Assembly: GCA_028554795.2 (NCBI GenBank)
Contig: CM068842.1
Location: 53,085,608 to 53,149,607 of the forward strand
Origin: Sinohyriopsis cumingii
Taxonomy: Eukaryota; Mollusca; Bivalvia; Unionida; Unionidae
DNA length: 64,000 nucleotides
Direction of reading: 5' to 3'
The notes beneath the pieces were generated by a model. The model did not search any database, had not been told where the DNA came from, and saw only the letters and a list, made by a program, of their open reading frames with translations. The translations under genes were made by a program, and so were the position numbers. Positions 1 to 10,810 of this stretch are shown here, one piece after another (position 1 is the first letter of the stretch; the number at the start of each line of letters is the position of its first letter).

Positions 1-150
1 GCCTATCACATGTCATAAGGATTTGAGTAAAACTCTAAACTTGTCATTGTGCAGACACTCATGGGCATGCTTGACAGATTGAAAGGCATGAAATGTGCAC
101 ACTCTCTTAAACAAGCTAGCTTTTATCAGAACTCCTAATTTGTATTCCAG

Positions 151-261
151 TATCCAGTGGATGGTGCTAAAGACCATGTGGAGATGGCTCAGAAAGTGCT
201 GGAATGTGACTACCTTTGTCCTTCATTTGTCTCTGACAAAATGCAAGATATTGTAAATAAG
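151..261 (+). CDS. Gene A, internal exon (37 codons), unassigned protein
   Basis: A 111-nt open stretch lies between a good acceptor (pyrimidine-rich tract ending TGTATTCCAG) and a good donor (AAG followed by GTAATG). Read in phase 0 it encodes 37 residues beginning YPVDGAKDH and ending MQDIVNK; it is charged, probably helical, and has two cysteines in ECDYLC. No stop interrupts this frame. The exon is a multiple of three, like the two later exons assigned to the same gene (15776-15877 and 17520-17654), and this shared phase is the main reason for linking them. The gene must begin left of the window. I do not recognise the family. The splice sites and open frame are seen directly; the linkage to the other exons is inference across a 15.5-kb intron. 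Confidence 0.6.
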
Positions 262-1119
262 GTAATGAGATGAGAACATTATCAGTAAAATATTAAAGGG
301 GGGTACTTGAACTAGCATGACTGTGGATAATTACCAACAAGGCTTCCAACGCCAATTTGAAAAAAATATCTACCCACTACAGTATTATAAGTGATTGCTT
401 GATGCATTTATTGACTGAGACCATACTGTAGTTCCCTAATCCATGTTAGTATACCTATTACTTGACTTAGATCTGTTGTTGTTTTCCATTTTATCTTCAG
501 CCCATCTGATTCTGTTTCCATTTTTTTCTATTTCAATTTTATTTCTGTTTACATGTTTGTATGCTTGTTTGACCTGCATCTTTTTTTTAAAGCTATATAA
601 TTAGTAATTAAAAAGGACTATACATAGTGATCACAATATCAGTCAGGATCAACTTTTTATGTAAAAGTTTCTCCTTTGAATATATTCCCCAATCACATTA
701 TGCTAGGAATATTAACCAGCTACCTTGTCAATCCCACCCTACTTAAAGATGAAAATCATCTTTTTCAAATTTATTTCAGTAGACAAAAGGCGACAACTCT
801 TGCCCATTACTTCCCCTTGGCACCACCAGGTGTCACTAGTATTTAGGATTATTAACTGATTCATCCAACATTCCTTTTAGATTTATTATGCCAATTAATC
901 ATTCTGCTGCAGATTGTATACATTCCTTTTACAATTTATGCAAAATTTGAGTGATTTTGTCACCTTTAGGGACTTTGCCCTTTAAGACAACATCACACCA
1001 TGCTATCGTTGACCTCTGCAAGGCCATTAAGAGTTAGCATGACTTTGACTTTTTATGCTTGCTTCATTTGTAACAGAGTTGGTTTTTAGCAAGTTTTAAC
1101 ATTGCTGCATTGCTAATTT
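262..1119. other. Intron sequence of Gene A, no feature recognised
   Basis: AT-rich sequence with frequent stops in all frames. I see no splice-bounded open stretch, SINE or tandem array here. Confidence 0.5.
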
Positions 1120-1562
1120 ATGCTTTGTTTTTCCCTTGTTTAGTTTCAGTGTAAAGGTCAACTAAATACTTGAAATGCATAAGTTCAAAGCATAGTCTAT
1201 AAGTTTCTAATGTGACTCTGACTTTTTTGTTTCATTCATTATTAATGGGAATATATTTATATTAGTGAGTTATTAACTTGTTGAACTTCATGCTTTGCTT
1301 TCTCTTCTTGTGTCGTTTCAGCAGAATGTCATTTAAATGCTATTTATGCAACTTCAGAGCATGAAAGTCTACTATGACTTGTTTTGTTTATACTATACGT
1401 TAGCAATATACAGCATCTGTAATATGTGTTCCAAGGAAGTCTGGGCTACCATATTAGTTAGTCACTCACATACTCATTTGCTACTCTATCCTTTGTTCTC
1501 TTATGTCATTTCAATAGAAATGTTTACTAATTGCATGAAATGCATGTTCAAAGCCATAGTCC
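1120..1562. repeat. Degenerate duplicated intronic segment
   Basis: Two related blocks at about 1120-1192 and 1489-1562 share the order CTTTGTT, TTTCA, then a stretch with AAATGCAT, GTTCAAAG and CATAGTC. A weaker related block lies between them near 1290-1340. It reads as an old local duplication rather than coding sequence, and the short open frames here are not supported by splice sites. Confidence 0.35.
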
Positions 1563-1662
1563 ATTCTGCATTGACGGGAAGGAAATATGGAATAAGTCAA
1601 GGAAGACAATCTACAGTTCATTGTTGGAAATACCAATTCATTGGGGAATAATTCCAATTTTA

Positions 1663-1957
1663 GGCAGCCGAATGGGCATAAGTCCCCCCATATGTCTGAG
1701 CATGGCCTTCAGGCCTGTAATTCAGGATGCATGGGGTTCATATTAGATAGTTGAATCCACTTCCTTATACAACTGCGATGTTACTGGCAATCCACCCATC
1801 ACCAACCATACAGCTGTCACCAACTGTCCAGCATGGGAGACCTTTTGAGAAGATTGCCCACTCAAGTGTGACTCAATGGGCCAATGTTTGTTAATTTTAG
1901 GCAGCCCAATGGGCATAAGTCCCCCTGCATGTTTGAGCATGGTCATTAGGCCTATAA
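1663..1957. repeat. Pair of ~60-bp direct repeats
   Basis: The blocks at about 1663-1722 and 1892-1957 both read GGCAGCC, AATGGGCATAAGTCCCCC, GAGCATGG and AGGCCT in the same order, offset by about 230 bp. The copies are slightly diverged. They could be ends of an old insertion or a local duplication; no transposase is visible between them. Confidence 0.5.
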
Positions 1958-2754
1958 GTCCAAACGGTTATGATCATAGCTTGGCCTTATAGTGAACCTT
2001 ATGGAAGGTGGCAGTGGAAAGCAGTGCATCTCCATGACCCATACAGAGCCCATGGCTACTACACTCTGTAAATTTCCTGCATTTTGTAACTGGAGAGCCC
2101 ATTGTTGATTTATCTCCCTTATCCATCAAGACTTCCTACACTAAGGTCATGTCAGCATGTAGGCTTATAGTGTCTGTATCCTTATTCATGCATTTCTATT
2201 CTTTGCCCATGGTCTAATTTGTAAGACAATTGCAGCAGAATGTATAAAATGTTGTTCTGGACCTGTCTTACTATTGAACAGAAGAACAGTGCAGAGCTAT
2301 GCCATATATCTTTACCTGGAAAATAGTAAACGAATATAATAAAGCAATGAAGCATCCAGCTGAAAACCGAAATAATTAACCATACTACCTTGAGAGGTTC
2401 AAGGACAACCCATACAGGTAAATGCAATAAAGCATGGTGTCCAGATGCCAAATGTGTTAACAGAGAAAACTCATCTGTATGTAGCCAGTCATTGTGGAAT
2501 ATATGTATGATAAGAGTTTTCTGTAGGTCTCAAGGACTTGCATATTAACATGATTAAAAGTACAGTCCAGACTTTTCTAAAGTTGCATTGGCTACATGTG
2601 CAAGTACCTAAGTACAATTAAACATGTAAAGATGACGTGTGGCTAATATTGTAAAGGCAGAATATTGTCCACATAGAAAGACAAGTTGGAAATATAGATG
2701 GAGTATACTTTCTTTATGAAGTGATAATTCCATCAGCTTGTATCAGCACTGATA
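1958..2754. other. Non-coding intron sequence, origin unclear
   Basis: No repeat family or exon recognised. An open stretch of 89 codons on the - strand (2182-2451) is rich in hydrophobic residues, has no splice-site support and matches no family I know; I treat it as chance. Confidence 0.4.
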
Positions 2755-3133
2755 TTAACCACTCAGTGGCCTAGTGGTTAGAGTGTCCACCCCAGATGTG
2801 TGAGGCTGCTTGTTCGAACCCCAGCCAAGTCATACCTAAGACTCATAAGAAACAGTATGTGCTGTCTCGCTAGATGCTCAGTATGAAGAGGTTAGTGTTA
2901 GTATTAATCGGCCTGGTGTCAGGATAATGTAACTGGGTGAAAGTGTGCTTCTCAGCACAAGCAGAAGTAGTAACTGAGATATTCATGGGCTTTGCTGTTA
3001 ATCCCTTTATCAAAGGGAGATCACTCTGCCCAACTGCCTCCTAGGTGGGCAGATAACTTTTAGCTTCATTTGGTTAAAAGTTGTATCTGAGACGGCTGGT
3101 TTTGCAAGGTAGTAGTAGTTCTTCTAAGGTATA
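2755..3133 (+). repeat. tRNA-derived SINE, family A, variant with a different 3' body
   Basis: The head has a box A-like TGGCCTAGTGGTTAGAG and a box B-like TGTTCGAACCC, followed by the family signature AGTCATACC, AAGACT, GCTCAGTATGAAGAGGTTAG and GGCCTGGTGTCAGGATAATG. After about 2935 it departs from the other copies in this window: instead of the body with GTCTGC and CACTGCAGACAT and a CA-rich tail, it carries a different 3' segment (TTCTCAGCACAAG, then CCTTTATCAAAGGGAGATCACT). This suggests a distinct subfamily that acquired another 3' end. The exact 3' boundary is uncertain. Confidence 0.7.
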
Positions 3134-3479
3134 ATGATTGGGTAAATATTTGCAAGGAAAGTTATTTAACTCAAATTAATATTCTCTTCAGTGACCTTTC
3201 GTCTGGTTTACAGCCTATAACAAATGAAAGGTTTTGCATGACCTGTAGAATGTTGGAAACCAGTAGCAACCTTCATTTATTGTAATATTTTTTTTTGCTT
3301 AAAAGTTTTTGCTTTTTAAATGGTCATGGTTACAAAGGATTCAGTAACTGTGTTTTTTCATTAGTTTTTGTAGTAATTTCATTCTTTGCAGCATTCTTTA
3401 TATCATTCTGCACTCTGCCTGAAGATCCTCCTATCAGATTAATATGGTCTTTCACAGCAGTGTCAAAATGTATATTTTG

Positions 3480-3547
3480 TGTAAGGTTGCATGTTCGAAC
3501 TCTGGCCAAGTCATACCTAAGACTCATAAAAAATGGTATGTGCTAAA
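3480..3547 (+). repeat. SINE family A fragment
   Basis: A short piece reads GCATGTTCGAACTCTGGCC, AAGTCATACCTAAGACTCAT and GGTATGTGCT, matching the box B region and downstream segment of the variant copy at 2755. It lacks box A and the rest of the body. Confidence 0.6.
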
Positions 3548-3881
3548 AAATGTATATTTTGCCACAAAATTATGGTAGATTGTTGCATTCTGCAGGTGGT
3601 TTGTTATAACAATGAATTTAAATAATAAAATTGATTCATGCATTATGATTGTGGTCATATATAACATGTGGCTGATCAGCAGAGGTCACTCAAGACAAGT
3701 TTTTCAGTATAATATTTAAAAAATAAAATTTCTACAACTTCAGTGCCTTTTAACCAATTTTGAAATTTTTTCACTTTGAACCAAAAATGACTTTGAAATA
3801 AAGTGGTTAAATTTTAAAAATAATTTCTTAGTTCTTATCTAAATATGTAACCTGATCAATGTATGTTTGGAATACTTTCAG
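3548..3881. other. Intron sequence, nothing recognised
   Basis: AT-rich with multiple stops; no repeat or exon signal. Confidence 0.4.
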
Positions 3882-3915
3882 CGCCTTTGCAAATTCAGCC
3901 CCAATCCAAAACTAG
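3882..3915 (+). CDS. Candidate 34-nt micro-exon of Gene A
   Basis: A strong acceptor (TTTGGAATACTTTCAG) and a strong donor (CTAG followed by GTAAGATG) bracket 34 nt that read RLCKFSPNPKL plus one base in phase 0, compatible with exon 151-261. It ends in phase 1. The next well-bracketed piece, 4834-4864, is open in that phase. The pair alone would end in phase 2, while exon 15776 needs phase 0, so either another small exon is missed or these are cryptic sites. Short length makes chance agreement quite possible. Confidence 0.3.
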
Positions 3916-4331
3916 GTAAGATGTTAAATTGTCTTTGGCGTGGTTAGCAACAGTGGTGCTATATTATTTTATGCTTGCCTAGAAAGCGAGTCAAACAAGA
4001 GTAGTCTCCCTGTGGATATAGGAATGGGCACACACCCTATAGTCTTGGATATTGTGCTTGTTCATGCTGGTGTGCACGAGGACCTTACACATTCCACTTC
4101 TTGCCATGCCATTCCAGTGTTGGAGAAAAGGTTTCTTTCTGTCGGGAACTATACTTAATGTGTTTTCTACCTTTTGCTTGCTGTATTTTATTCAAGATGA
4201 ATAATTCATAACCTCTTTTGTTAACTTCATCTTACAATGATTTATTTGGTGCCATCTTAACTGCCTACCCTGGGGTTGTGAGTACTTGTTATTTATCATT
4301 ATGTATTTATAATTTACTTTATATAGTTCAG
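3916..4331. other. Intron sequence, nothing recognised
   Basis: Contains a 72-codon open stretch on the + strand (3940-4158) without an acceptor that would put it in a consistent exon; treated as non-coding. Confidence 0.4.
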
Positions 4332-4642
4332 AGACCACTCCGGTGGCCTAGTGGTTAGAGCATCTGCCCCGGATGTGGGAGGTTGTGGGTTCAAACCCCA
4401 GCTGATTCATACCATAGATTTCTAAAATTGGTACTAACACCTGCCTCGCTTGGTGCTCAGCATTAAGAGGTTAGTGTTAGGACTGGTCGGCCTGGTGTCA
4501 GAATAATGTAACTGGGTGGGACATCATGCTACATGTCTGCGGCATGATGCCCCATTGCTAGACATCATTTTAGCTGTCACACTGCAGACATGGTAGTGAT
4601 ATGACTGGAAAATTGCTAAAGCTATGTTAAAGATCTAAATCA

Positions 4643-4687
<45 letters not shown>

Positions 4688-4712
4688 ACACACACACACA
4701 CACAAACACACA
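4332..4712 (+). repeat. tRNA-derived SINE, family A, full length with CA-rich tail
   Basis: The head (GACCACTCCGGTGGCCTAG, box A-like; GTGGGTTCAAACCCC, box B-like) is followed by the conserved body: AGTCATACC, GCTCAGCATTAAGAGG, GGTCGGCCTGGTGTCAG, GTAACTGGGTGGGACATC, CACTGCAGACAT and GACTGGAAAATTG. It ends in a CA-rich tail expanded to about 70 bp at 4641-4712. This is a good reference copy for the family in this window. Confidence 0.85.
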
Positions 4713-4833
4713 TATAGTTCAGAATATAGTGTTCTGAACAAACAGTTGGTGTTTTCATCTACACAGGTAGCTTAGGCATTGTTTGACTGAGTTTCACCTG
4801 TAAATGTCTTTGTTTTGTTCTCATTAATTACAG

Positions 4834-4864
4834 GTGCCATGTGCAATGGGCAAAAGCATGTATG
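4834..4864 (+). CDS. Candidate 31-nt micro-exon of Gene A
   Basis: A good acceptor (TGTTCTCATTAATTACAG) and a near-perfect donor (ATG followed by GTGAGT) bracket 31 nt. Joined to the phase-1 end of 3882-3915 it reads GAMCNGQKHVW in an open frame and ends in phase 2. It cannot join directly to exon 15776-15877 without a stop, so a further exon would be required. Splice signals are seen; membership in the gene is inference. Confidence 0.25.
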
Positions 4865-5929
4865 GTGAGTCAAAAGCAGTTTAAACTGGCAGTAAACAAT
4901 CACCCAACTGGTATCTTTTGTATGAGATACAATTTGGACCATGTGCGATATATTTGTGCTTAGTGAATAGATTATAGTAACACAAACTTTTTCGGTCAAA
5001 CAGCACTCTTAGGAGAATTGAGTGAGCAAAGAAATGAATAATTATAGACTCTAATGCTGTTAGTATTGCTGACAGCTCTGTCTTGATGTAATTCCAGAAG
5101 GCAGAAAGTTTGTATTTAAAGAAGCAAATCACCTTGTGTCCTTTCTGTATGCCTCTTACACAGCACAAACATGACCATCACCCCTGGTGATGCAGCCAGA
5201 ATTTCATAGTAAAGTGGATTGACTTGAAAATAACATCTGACAGTCTTTAAGACAAAGGTTCCAGTCATTGACAGTGACTTTGCAGAACTGGCAATGAAGA
5301 AATCCATTTCAGTGTGCAAATCTTTTTTAAACACACAGCAACAGATATGGAAGAACATGATGATTGGTTCCATGCTTAAATTAGTGATTGTAGCCATTTT
5401 TTAGCAGTCCAATCAAAGCTTCAATCTTCCAAGGGAGAACCCTACTGGAAAAATATCCATAAATCAGTGTCCTGAATAACACAAGTTCTTATGTAATCAG
5501 CACCCTCCAAGAATATAATAACCTTCATGAACATACAGCCAATGGAATGGGATGTCCTTCTAAAGGCCATCATAAGGCAATTCTCAGATTGCAGCCACTC
5601 TAGTAAAATCTTCTCTTCGACTTCCAGATCGAGGTAGTCACAAGACAGGTTGGCAGAGAGGCAAATCTCTAACAGACTTAGCATTAGAGACCCCAGACGT
5701 CTTTCCCAGGAGAGAACAGAGGAACAGGGAGGACCTTTTAAGCTATGACAGTAGAGAACCCTTTTCCATGCCCATTGCTTGCCAAGAACTAAGAGCCTGC
5801 AGACAACCTACTCCAGAAAGACAATGGTTTCATACAGATCCCTCTTCCCAATAGCCATCTAAAAGGAAATGATAACCTGCTCATGCTGCCATTATCAGAC
5901 ATCCTGGTTAGGAGAAGACTTAAGCATTT
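4865..5929. other. Probable 5' flank or 5' part of the DIRS-like relic
   Basis: The sequence is less AT-rich from about 5400 onward and runs without a break into the decayed reverse transcriptase at 5930. I cannot align it to a specific domain. Open stretches on the - strand (for example 5116-5397 and 5442-5684) oppose the strand on which RT motifs are found, so I do not call them genes. Confidence 0.3.
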
Positions 5930-6928
5930 CATTGTATAATGGGAACACTGCAATGACAATCAATGGTCCTATCAGACTATTATAGAATGACTTCAAATTA
6001 CATTCAACTCCACTCTTCCATTGGCAAGAACCTCATTTGCTACAGACATTCAAAGAGACCCATGAGTGCCAAAATGCTGTGTGAGAAATCATTCCTCTTC
6101 TCTCTGAAAGGGTGATTGAAGTCTAATGTCACCATTCAGTCTGTAATGGATCTCAGTCAGCTCAGTCAGTTTGTATATTCCCCACTTTTCATAAAGAAGT
6201 AACATAAATCGATTTTCATTGCATTTTAGGAGGAGGATTTCACTGACAGTCTTGATCATCAAGTCGTGTAGTTCAGTGTTCCCGTACATGAATCATCTCA
6301 GTTATTCCCAATGGTTTCTTTATAGGTTCCAGGAGTTGCCTGAACATGATCTCATGTGTCTTAATAAGCATTGTAGATAGTATCATGTACATGACCTTCA
6401 TATACCTGGAAAAACACCACTCTGCATCAAACATGAAATTCCTCATAACACTTTTACTAAATCTTGATTTCGTTGTCAATAGGGACTAATTTGATCTCAC
6501 TCCATCTCATCACATCATTCAGTTTGGAATGGAATTTAGTATCCTTTTAAATTTGATGACTCTTTCTCAAGCATATGCACTGAGCCTCATCAGAATGATG
6601 ACTCCTATTCACTGAGAGTCAGATCTCAGCCCAAACATTACTGCTTCACCTATGCTTTCTCATTGCTGCAGCAGACCTCATTGTCCTAGCCTATTTATTT
6701 CTGAGATCATTTTAAATTATCCACCTTTAACAGCGTCAGTCGGAGGTCTGCCCACTGGATCAATCAGTCAGTTTTGGATGTCATGAAGTCCTATCCTAGT
6801 AAATGTGAGGACTTCACTTGGCTTATGACTGGCATTCCACAGTGAGACCAGCCACCAGAAATAACAATTTGTACAGATGCCAGATTATTAGGTTGGTGCA
6901 CCCAACTCCAGACCTCCTTCTTAACACA
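5930..6928 (+). mobile_element. Decayed DIRS-like retroelement, left part (RT to start of RNase H)
   Basis: Frame-shifted and stop-riddled + strand sequence keeps a chain of RT motifs in order: a segment like the RT N-terminus near 6070-6110 (EIIPLLSERVIEV), FSVPVHESSQ at 6272-6301, YRFQELP at about 6321, LDFVVN then LTPSHHIIQFGMEF around 6463-6535, and the RNase H start ICTDARLLGWCTQLQ at 6867-6911. The order RT then RNase H, and the downstream segment at 10072-10810, fit DIRS-type tyrosine-recombinase retroelements better than Ty3/Gypsy. No recombinase domain is visible, so the class is inference. The copy is dead: several frameshifts and in-frame stops interrupt every domain. Confidence 0.65.
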
Positions 6929-7486
6929 TTAACCCCTGCCGACGAGTTAACGTGGCAGGAGGTAGTAGCCCACTGCCGAGCTCTGTAGCGTCATGGTCAT
7001 GCATGATACACTAAAGTGGGTGGTATTATAGAAAAGTAGACAGATGTAGCTCTATAATGATAACAATTAATCTGAAGTTCTAGCTGCACTACAAAATACA
7101 TGGAAAAACCACATTTTTTTTACCTGATTTTGTTTCAACCCAAAATTTGCCCGTGGTCGGAATGCGATTTTGTGTTCGGATTTTAGATTTTTTGGTCTCA
7201 GATCAAAGGCAGACTGGTATGAACTGCAAACAGACAGATGAAACTTTGCAAACAGTAGGATAAGATGGGTATTTGGAATTTAAAAAAAAGAACTCCAACT
7301 TTTACCCTTTTGCTCATGCATGAGCCAAATAGCCAATGAAAAAACAATGTTTCTAACACAACTAGGCATTAGGTTGTTTGAAAATCACCTGGAAGTTGAT
7401 GTATTAGGATGTATTCAGAAATAGCATTCAAAATTTGTTTCCTACTTGAATTTCAGGCGAAAATGACAAAAACCTCCAGGGGTTAA
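6929..7486. mobile_element. piggyBac-like MITE (TTAA-flanked, ~550 bp)
   Basis: TTAA at 6929-6932 followed by CCCCTGCCGAC, and AACCTCCAGGGG followed by TTAA at 7483-7486, give a TTAA target-site pair and short inverted ends (CCCCTG / CAGGGG). The interior has no coding potential. TTAA duplication with CCC-starting ends is the hallmark of piggyBac-family elements. It lies exactly at the junction between the DIRS-like left part and the 3' tail of the LINE. The inverted repeats are only about 6 bp before diverging, so the call is moderate. Confidence 0.5.
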
Positions 7487-10071
7487 TAATAATAATGAGG
7501 ACTTTGTACAGCACCTAATCTTTAGAAGCTCTAAGCGCTTTACAACATTAGACAACCCTTTAAGATAAAAAACATATGATGATATGATTACAAAAACACC
7601 ATAAAATTAAAAAACATTAAAAACATGCTGAAAATATTTAAGGTAGGAAAGATTATTAGGTCTTTAAGTTTGTTCTTGCAGTCAAAATAAGTGAGTTTTG
7701 AGAGCACTCTTGAATATGATTACTGTGTCTTTGTGTCGAAGTTCAGTGGGCAATTCATTCCACATTGCTGGACCCTGGTATGCAAAAGAATGCTGTCCAT
7801 ATGACTTTGTTTTCATAGTGGGAATAATGAGTATACGATTGTCAGAAGAGGTGCGTAAGTATCTTGCTGGTGTGTACACATGGGTAAGGTCGGATAGGTA
7901 TGTTGGACAGGAGTCCGTCAGTGAAACGTAGCACAGAGAACAAATTTTGTGTTTGATTCTAGATCGAATGGATAGCCAGTGTAGGGTACAGAGCAGCAGG
8001 GAGGTGTGCTCTGATCATGGTTTCTCTAAGTATGATCCGAGCAGCTGTTTTTTGACGTTTCTGGAGTAGATATTGAGATGAACCAGACAGAATTGAGTTA
8101 CAATAGTCCAGTCTTGAAAGTACTAATGAACACACAAGTGTTTTAGTGGCATCAACTGAAATATATTTGCGAATGGAGCTGATGCGTCTTAGCTCAAGAC
8201 ATGCAGCCTTGCATATGTTAATGACATGTTGGTGCAATGTGAGAGTACTGTCCAGAGTAGAACCTATGTTTCGTACTGATTGTGTGAATTTAATGTTAGT
8301 GTTGCTGATATTTATTGTTTGAGGTAAAGGATGTGAATGAGAAAGTTTTTGTGTTGTGATCAGAATGGCCCCAGTTTTATCATCATTCATCTGCAGGTTG
8401 TTACATGTCATCCATGATTTCACATCAGAAATGCACCTACCCCTTGAATGGTAGCATCAACTTCAGTTGGGTGGCTAGATTTGTATATTTGGGTGTCGTC
8501 AGTGTACAATTGGTGAGACACTGGATGATGATCTATGACACTTGAGAGTAGCTGAGTGTATAGAATGAAGAGAACAGGTCCAAAAACAGACCCCTGTGGA
8601 ACACCACAACATAGAGTCAACTGGGCTGGAGTGTATTCCATTTGCAGACACAATTTGTGTCCTGTTGACCAAGTAGGACTTGAACCACAGAAAGGCTGTA
8701 TCATGAATGCCAAATACATGCTGGAGACGGTGAAGAAATATATCATGGTCTGTTGTGTCAAATGCTGCAGACAAATCAAGGAGGGTTAGGACTGTAATCT
8801 TTCTGCTATTCAAAGCAGAGAGAATGTCATTAACTACTTTTAGAAGAGTAGTTGCAGTACTGTGGCAAGGGCGATATGCAGATTGTACATTGCTAAAAGG
8901 ACTTTTAATTCAGATGAGATACAAGCTGGGATAAAACAACCTTTTCTAAGATTTTTGATATGAACGGGAGATAAGAAACTGGGCGGTAGTTCTTTAAATC
9001 GTTATGGTCTAATGTTGGTTTCTTCAGCAGAGGCTTTACAATGGCAGTTTTAAAAAATGATGGGAATTCCCCTTATGAGAGAGAGGTATTAATAACATTA
9101 GTTAGTGAAGACAATACTGGATCTAAGCACTCAAGCATCAGTGATGTTGGAATTGGATCAGTTCACATGACTTTGGTGCACTCTTCATCAGGATTGTGCA
9201 TACGAAATCCATAGAGACAGGTTAAAATGCTGCTAAAGGTTGCTGCCCAAATTCTGTATCCCAACTGCATGGTGACAACGAGTCAATTGAAATTGTGGTG
9301 TCAAGCTTATCTCTGATGGTTTGTACTTTGTCATGGAAGAAATTTGCAAACATGTCTGGAAGGTCGACTGGAGAGAAGGTAGTTGGAAGTGGTGTACATT
9401 TGTTCCTTGACATTAGCTTGTTAGTAATCTCGAAGAGCTCTTTGCAGCTGGAACATTCCATGATCTTAGCAGTGTAGTGGGATGATTTCGCTGCATGGAC
9501 TATATTTGTGACATTCTTCTTAGCGACTTCATAGATTTGCTTATGAATAGTGAGTCTGGTGGAAAGCCAAAGCCTCTCAGCTTTACGGCGGTCTCTTTTA
9601 GCAGTGCAAAGCTGGTCCCTAACACTGCTATACCATGGAGAACACTTGGTAGCTGGGGCATGTTTGTCGAGCAATGAACGTAGGCAGTTATCGAGTTGTT
9701 CTGCTGTAGGAGGTAAGCAAGTTGTTAGGTTTGCTTGGATGTCATGCATTAGTTTGTTTCTATTTATCATAGGGAGGTTTTTCTTAGTAGCAGATAAAGG
9801 TGGAGGGTTAGGGACTGATACGTCAAGATGGTATATAATGCAGAGGTGATCTGATGCAAGTTCATGGGATACGAGGGAGGACCGTAGGTCTTTGAAGAAT
9901 CCAGTCTAAAATGTGACCATGTTTATGGGTGGGTTGGTTAACTGACTGTTTGAGGTTGAAAATATTAATGGAATCTAGGAGTTTTGATGTGTTTGGGTTT
10001 CCGGGACAGTCAAAGTGAAAGTTGAAATGTGTTAAAAGTGAGTGGGGCATGGCTTTGTTGGGAGATCTCAT
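7487..10071 (-). mobile_element. L2/CR1-type non-LTR retrotransposon, 5'-truncated and decayed
   Basis: Read on the - strand, the element runs from about 10071 to 7487. At 10071-9862 is the end of an endonuclease domain (FNFHFDCPGN, then HGHILDWIL). At 9770-9222 is the linker before RT. RT motifs follow: LLDLSAAFDT near 8780, then GVPQGS, and the catalytic YTDD at 8495-8506. The C-terminal region 8423-7682 includes YGQHSFAYQGPAMWNELP and FKSALKTHLF. The 3' UTR has the AAGCGCTTAGAGC motif and an ATT-repeat tail, typical of L2-like LINEs. RT is broken by a frameshift between two overlapping frames around 8500-8810, and there is another interruption near 8423. Sequence 5' of the late endonuclease domain is absent, as expected from incomplete reverse transcription. 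Confidence 0.85.
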
Positions 10072-10810
10072 TGCATATCAGCCTTCTGGAGTTGAAAGCC
10101 ACCAGGAATGCCTTGCACCTATGGCAGGATACATTGTACCTATGGCAGGATAACTTGCACCTATGGCATGATGTATTGTATGGCTGGACATTTTTGTTCT
10201 ATCAGATAATTCAGCAGGCAAGAGGGTACTAAATCCTGGACCACGGCCACCAGGTTTGGGATTGTCACATGTGGTGTCATTGTCTGAAATCCACCACCAA
10301 AACATCCCGGGTAGACTCATTGCCCAAGCAGGCTTGCTTTCAGGGCAGAATCAGGCAATTCATGCAAAATGCTCCAATCACCTCTTTCTTCAGCTGAACC
10401 TGTACCAGCTGGAGTCAACCTCACATAGACAAAGGTAACAGTATAGAATGCCAAGGTCCTGATCTCTGGCACTCCCATACTAGGTCCAGAAGCCTGTGAC
10501 ATTGATCCCCTTTTCATGGACTGAAACAGTTTCATGATGTGTTACCTTCCTACCAATCTCTTTGATCCACATATCTTGTAATAAGGGATGGAATTGAAGT
10601 GCCACCTGATCCTAACTGCTCCACAAAAGTGGGGAAAGTCATGGATCAACTGCCTTCTGAATGTAGAGGCAGAAAATCCAATGAAAATCTTGCCATTGCC
10701 TTGCATGCTCAAACCATAAATGCAAGCTTTTTTAAAAACTGAATCCAGGGTTGCTCAACCTGTATGCATGGCTCATATCAAGCAAAGCCTGAGAAAAAAG
10801 TCTTCTCAGA
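10072..10810 (+). mobile_element. Decayed DIRS-like retroelement, right part (RNase H and post-RNase H)
   Basis: The + strand resumes where the left part stopped: LLELKATRNALHLWQD (from 10083), a SDN motif near 10200, NIPGRLIAQAGLLS near 10300, LIL-TAPQKWGKSW near 10610-10650, and NLYAWLISSK near 10760. These are the second half of RNase H and the segment that follows RNase H in DIRS-type elements. Frameshifts and stops are frequent. Together with 5930-6928 it forms one element split by the LINE and the MITE; roughly 15-20 residues are missing at the junction. No recombinase domain is seen to the right. Confidence 0.65.
10113..10175 (+). repeat. In-frame 21-bp triplication inside the RNase H relic
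   Basis: Three consecutive 21-bp units, each like TTGCACCTATGGCAGGATA, encode the heptads LHLWQDT, LYLWQDN and LHLWHDV. The period is exactly seven codons, so the triplication keeps the reading frame. The normal domain would have a single copy here. Confidence 0.75.

Noticed and set aside
5116..6479. Several open frames on the - strand
   Set aside because: They lie opposite to the recognisable RT motifs of the DIRS-like relic on the + strand and share no family.
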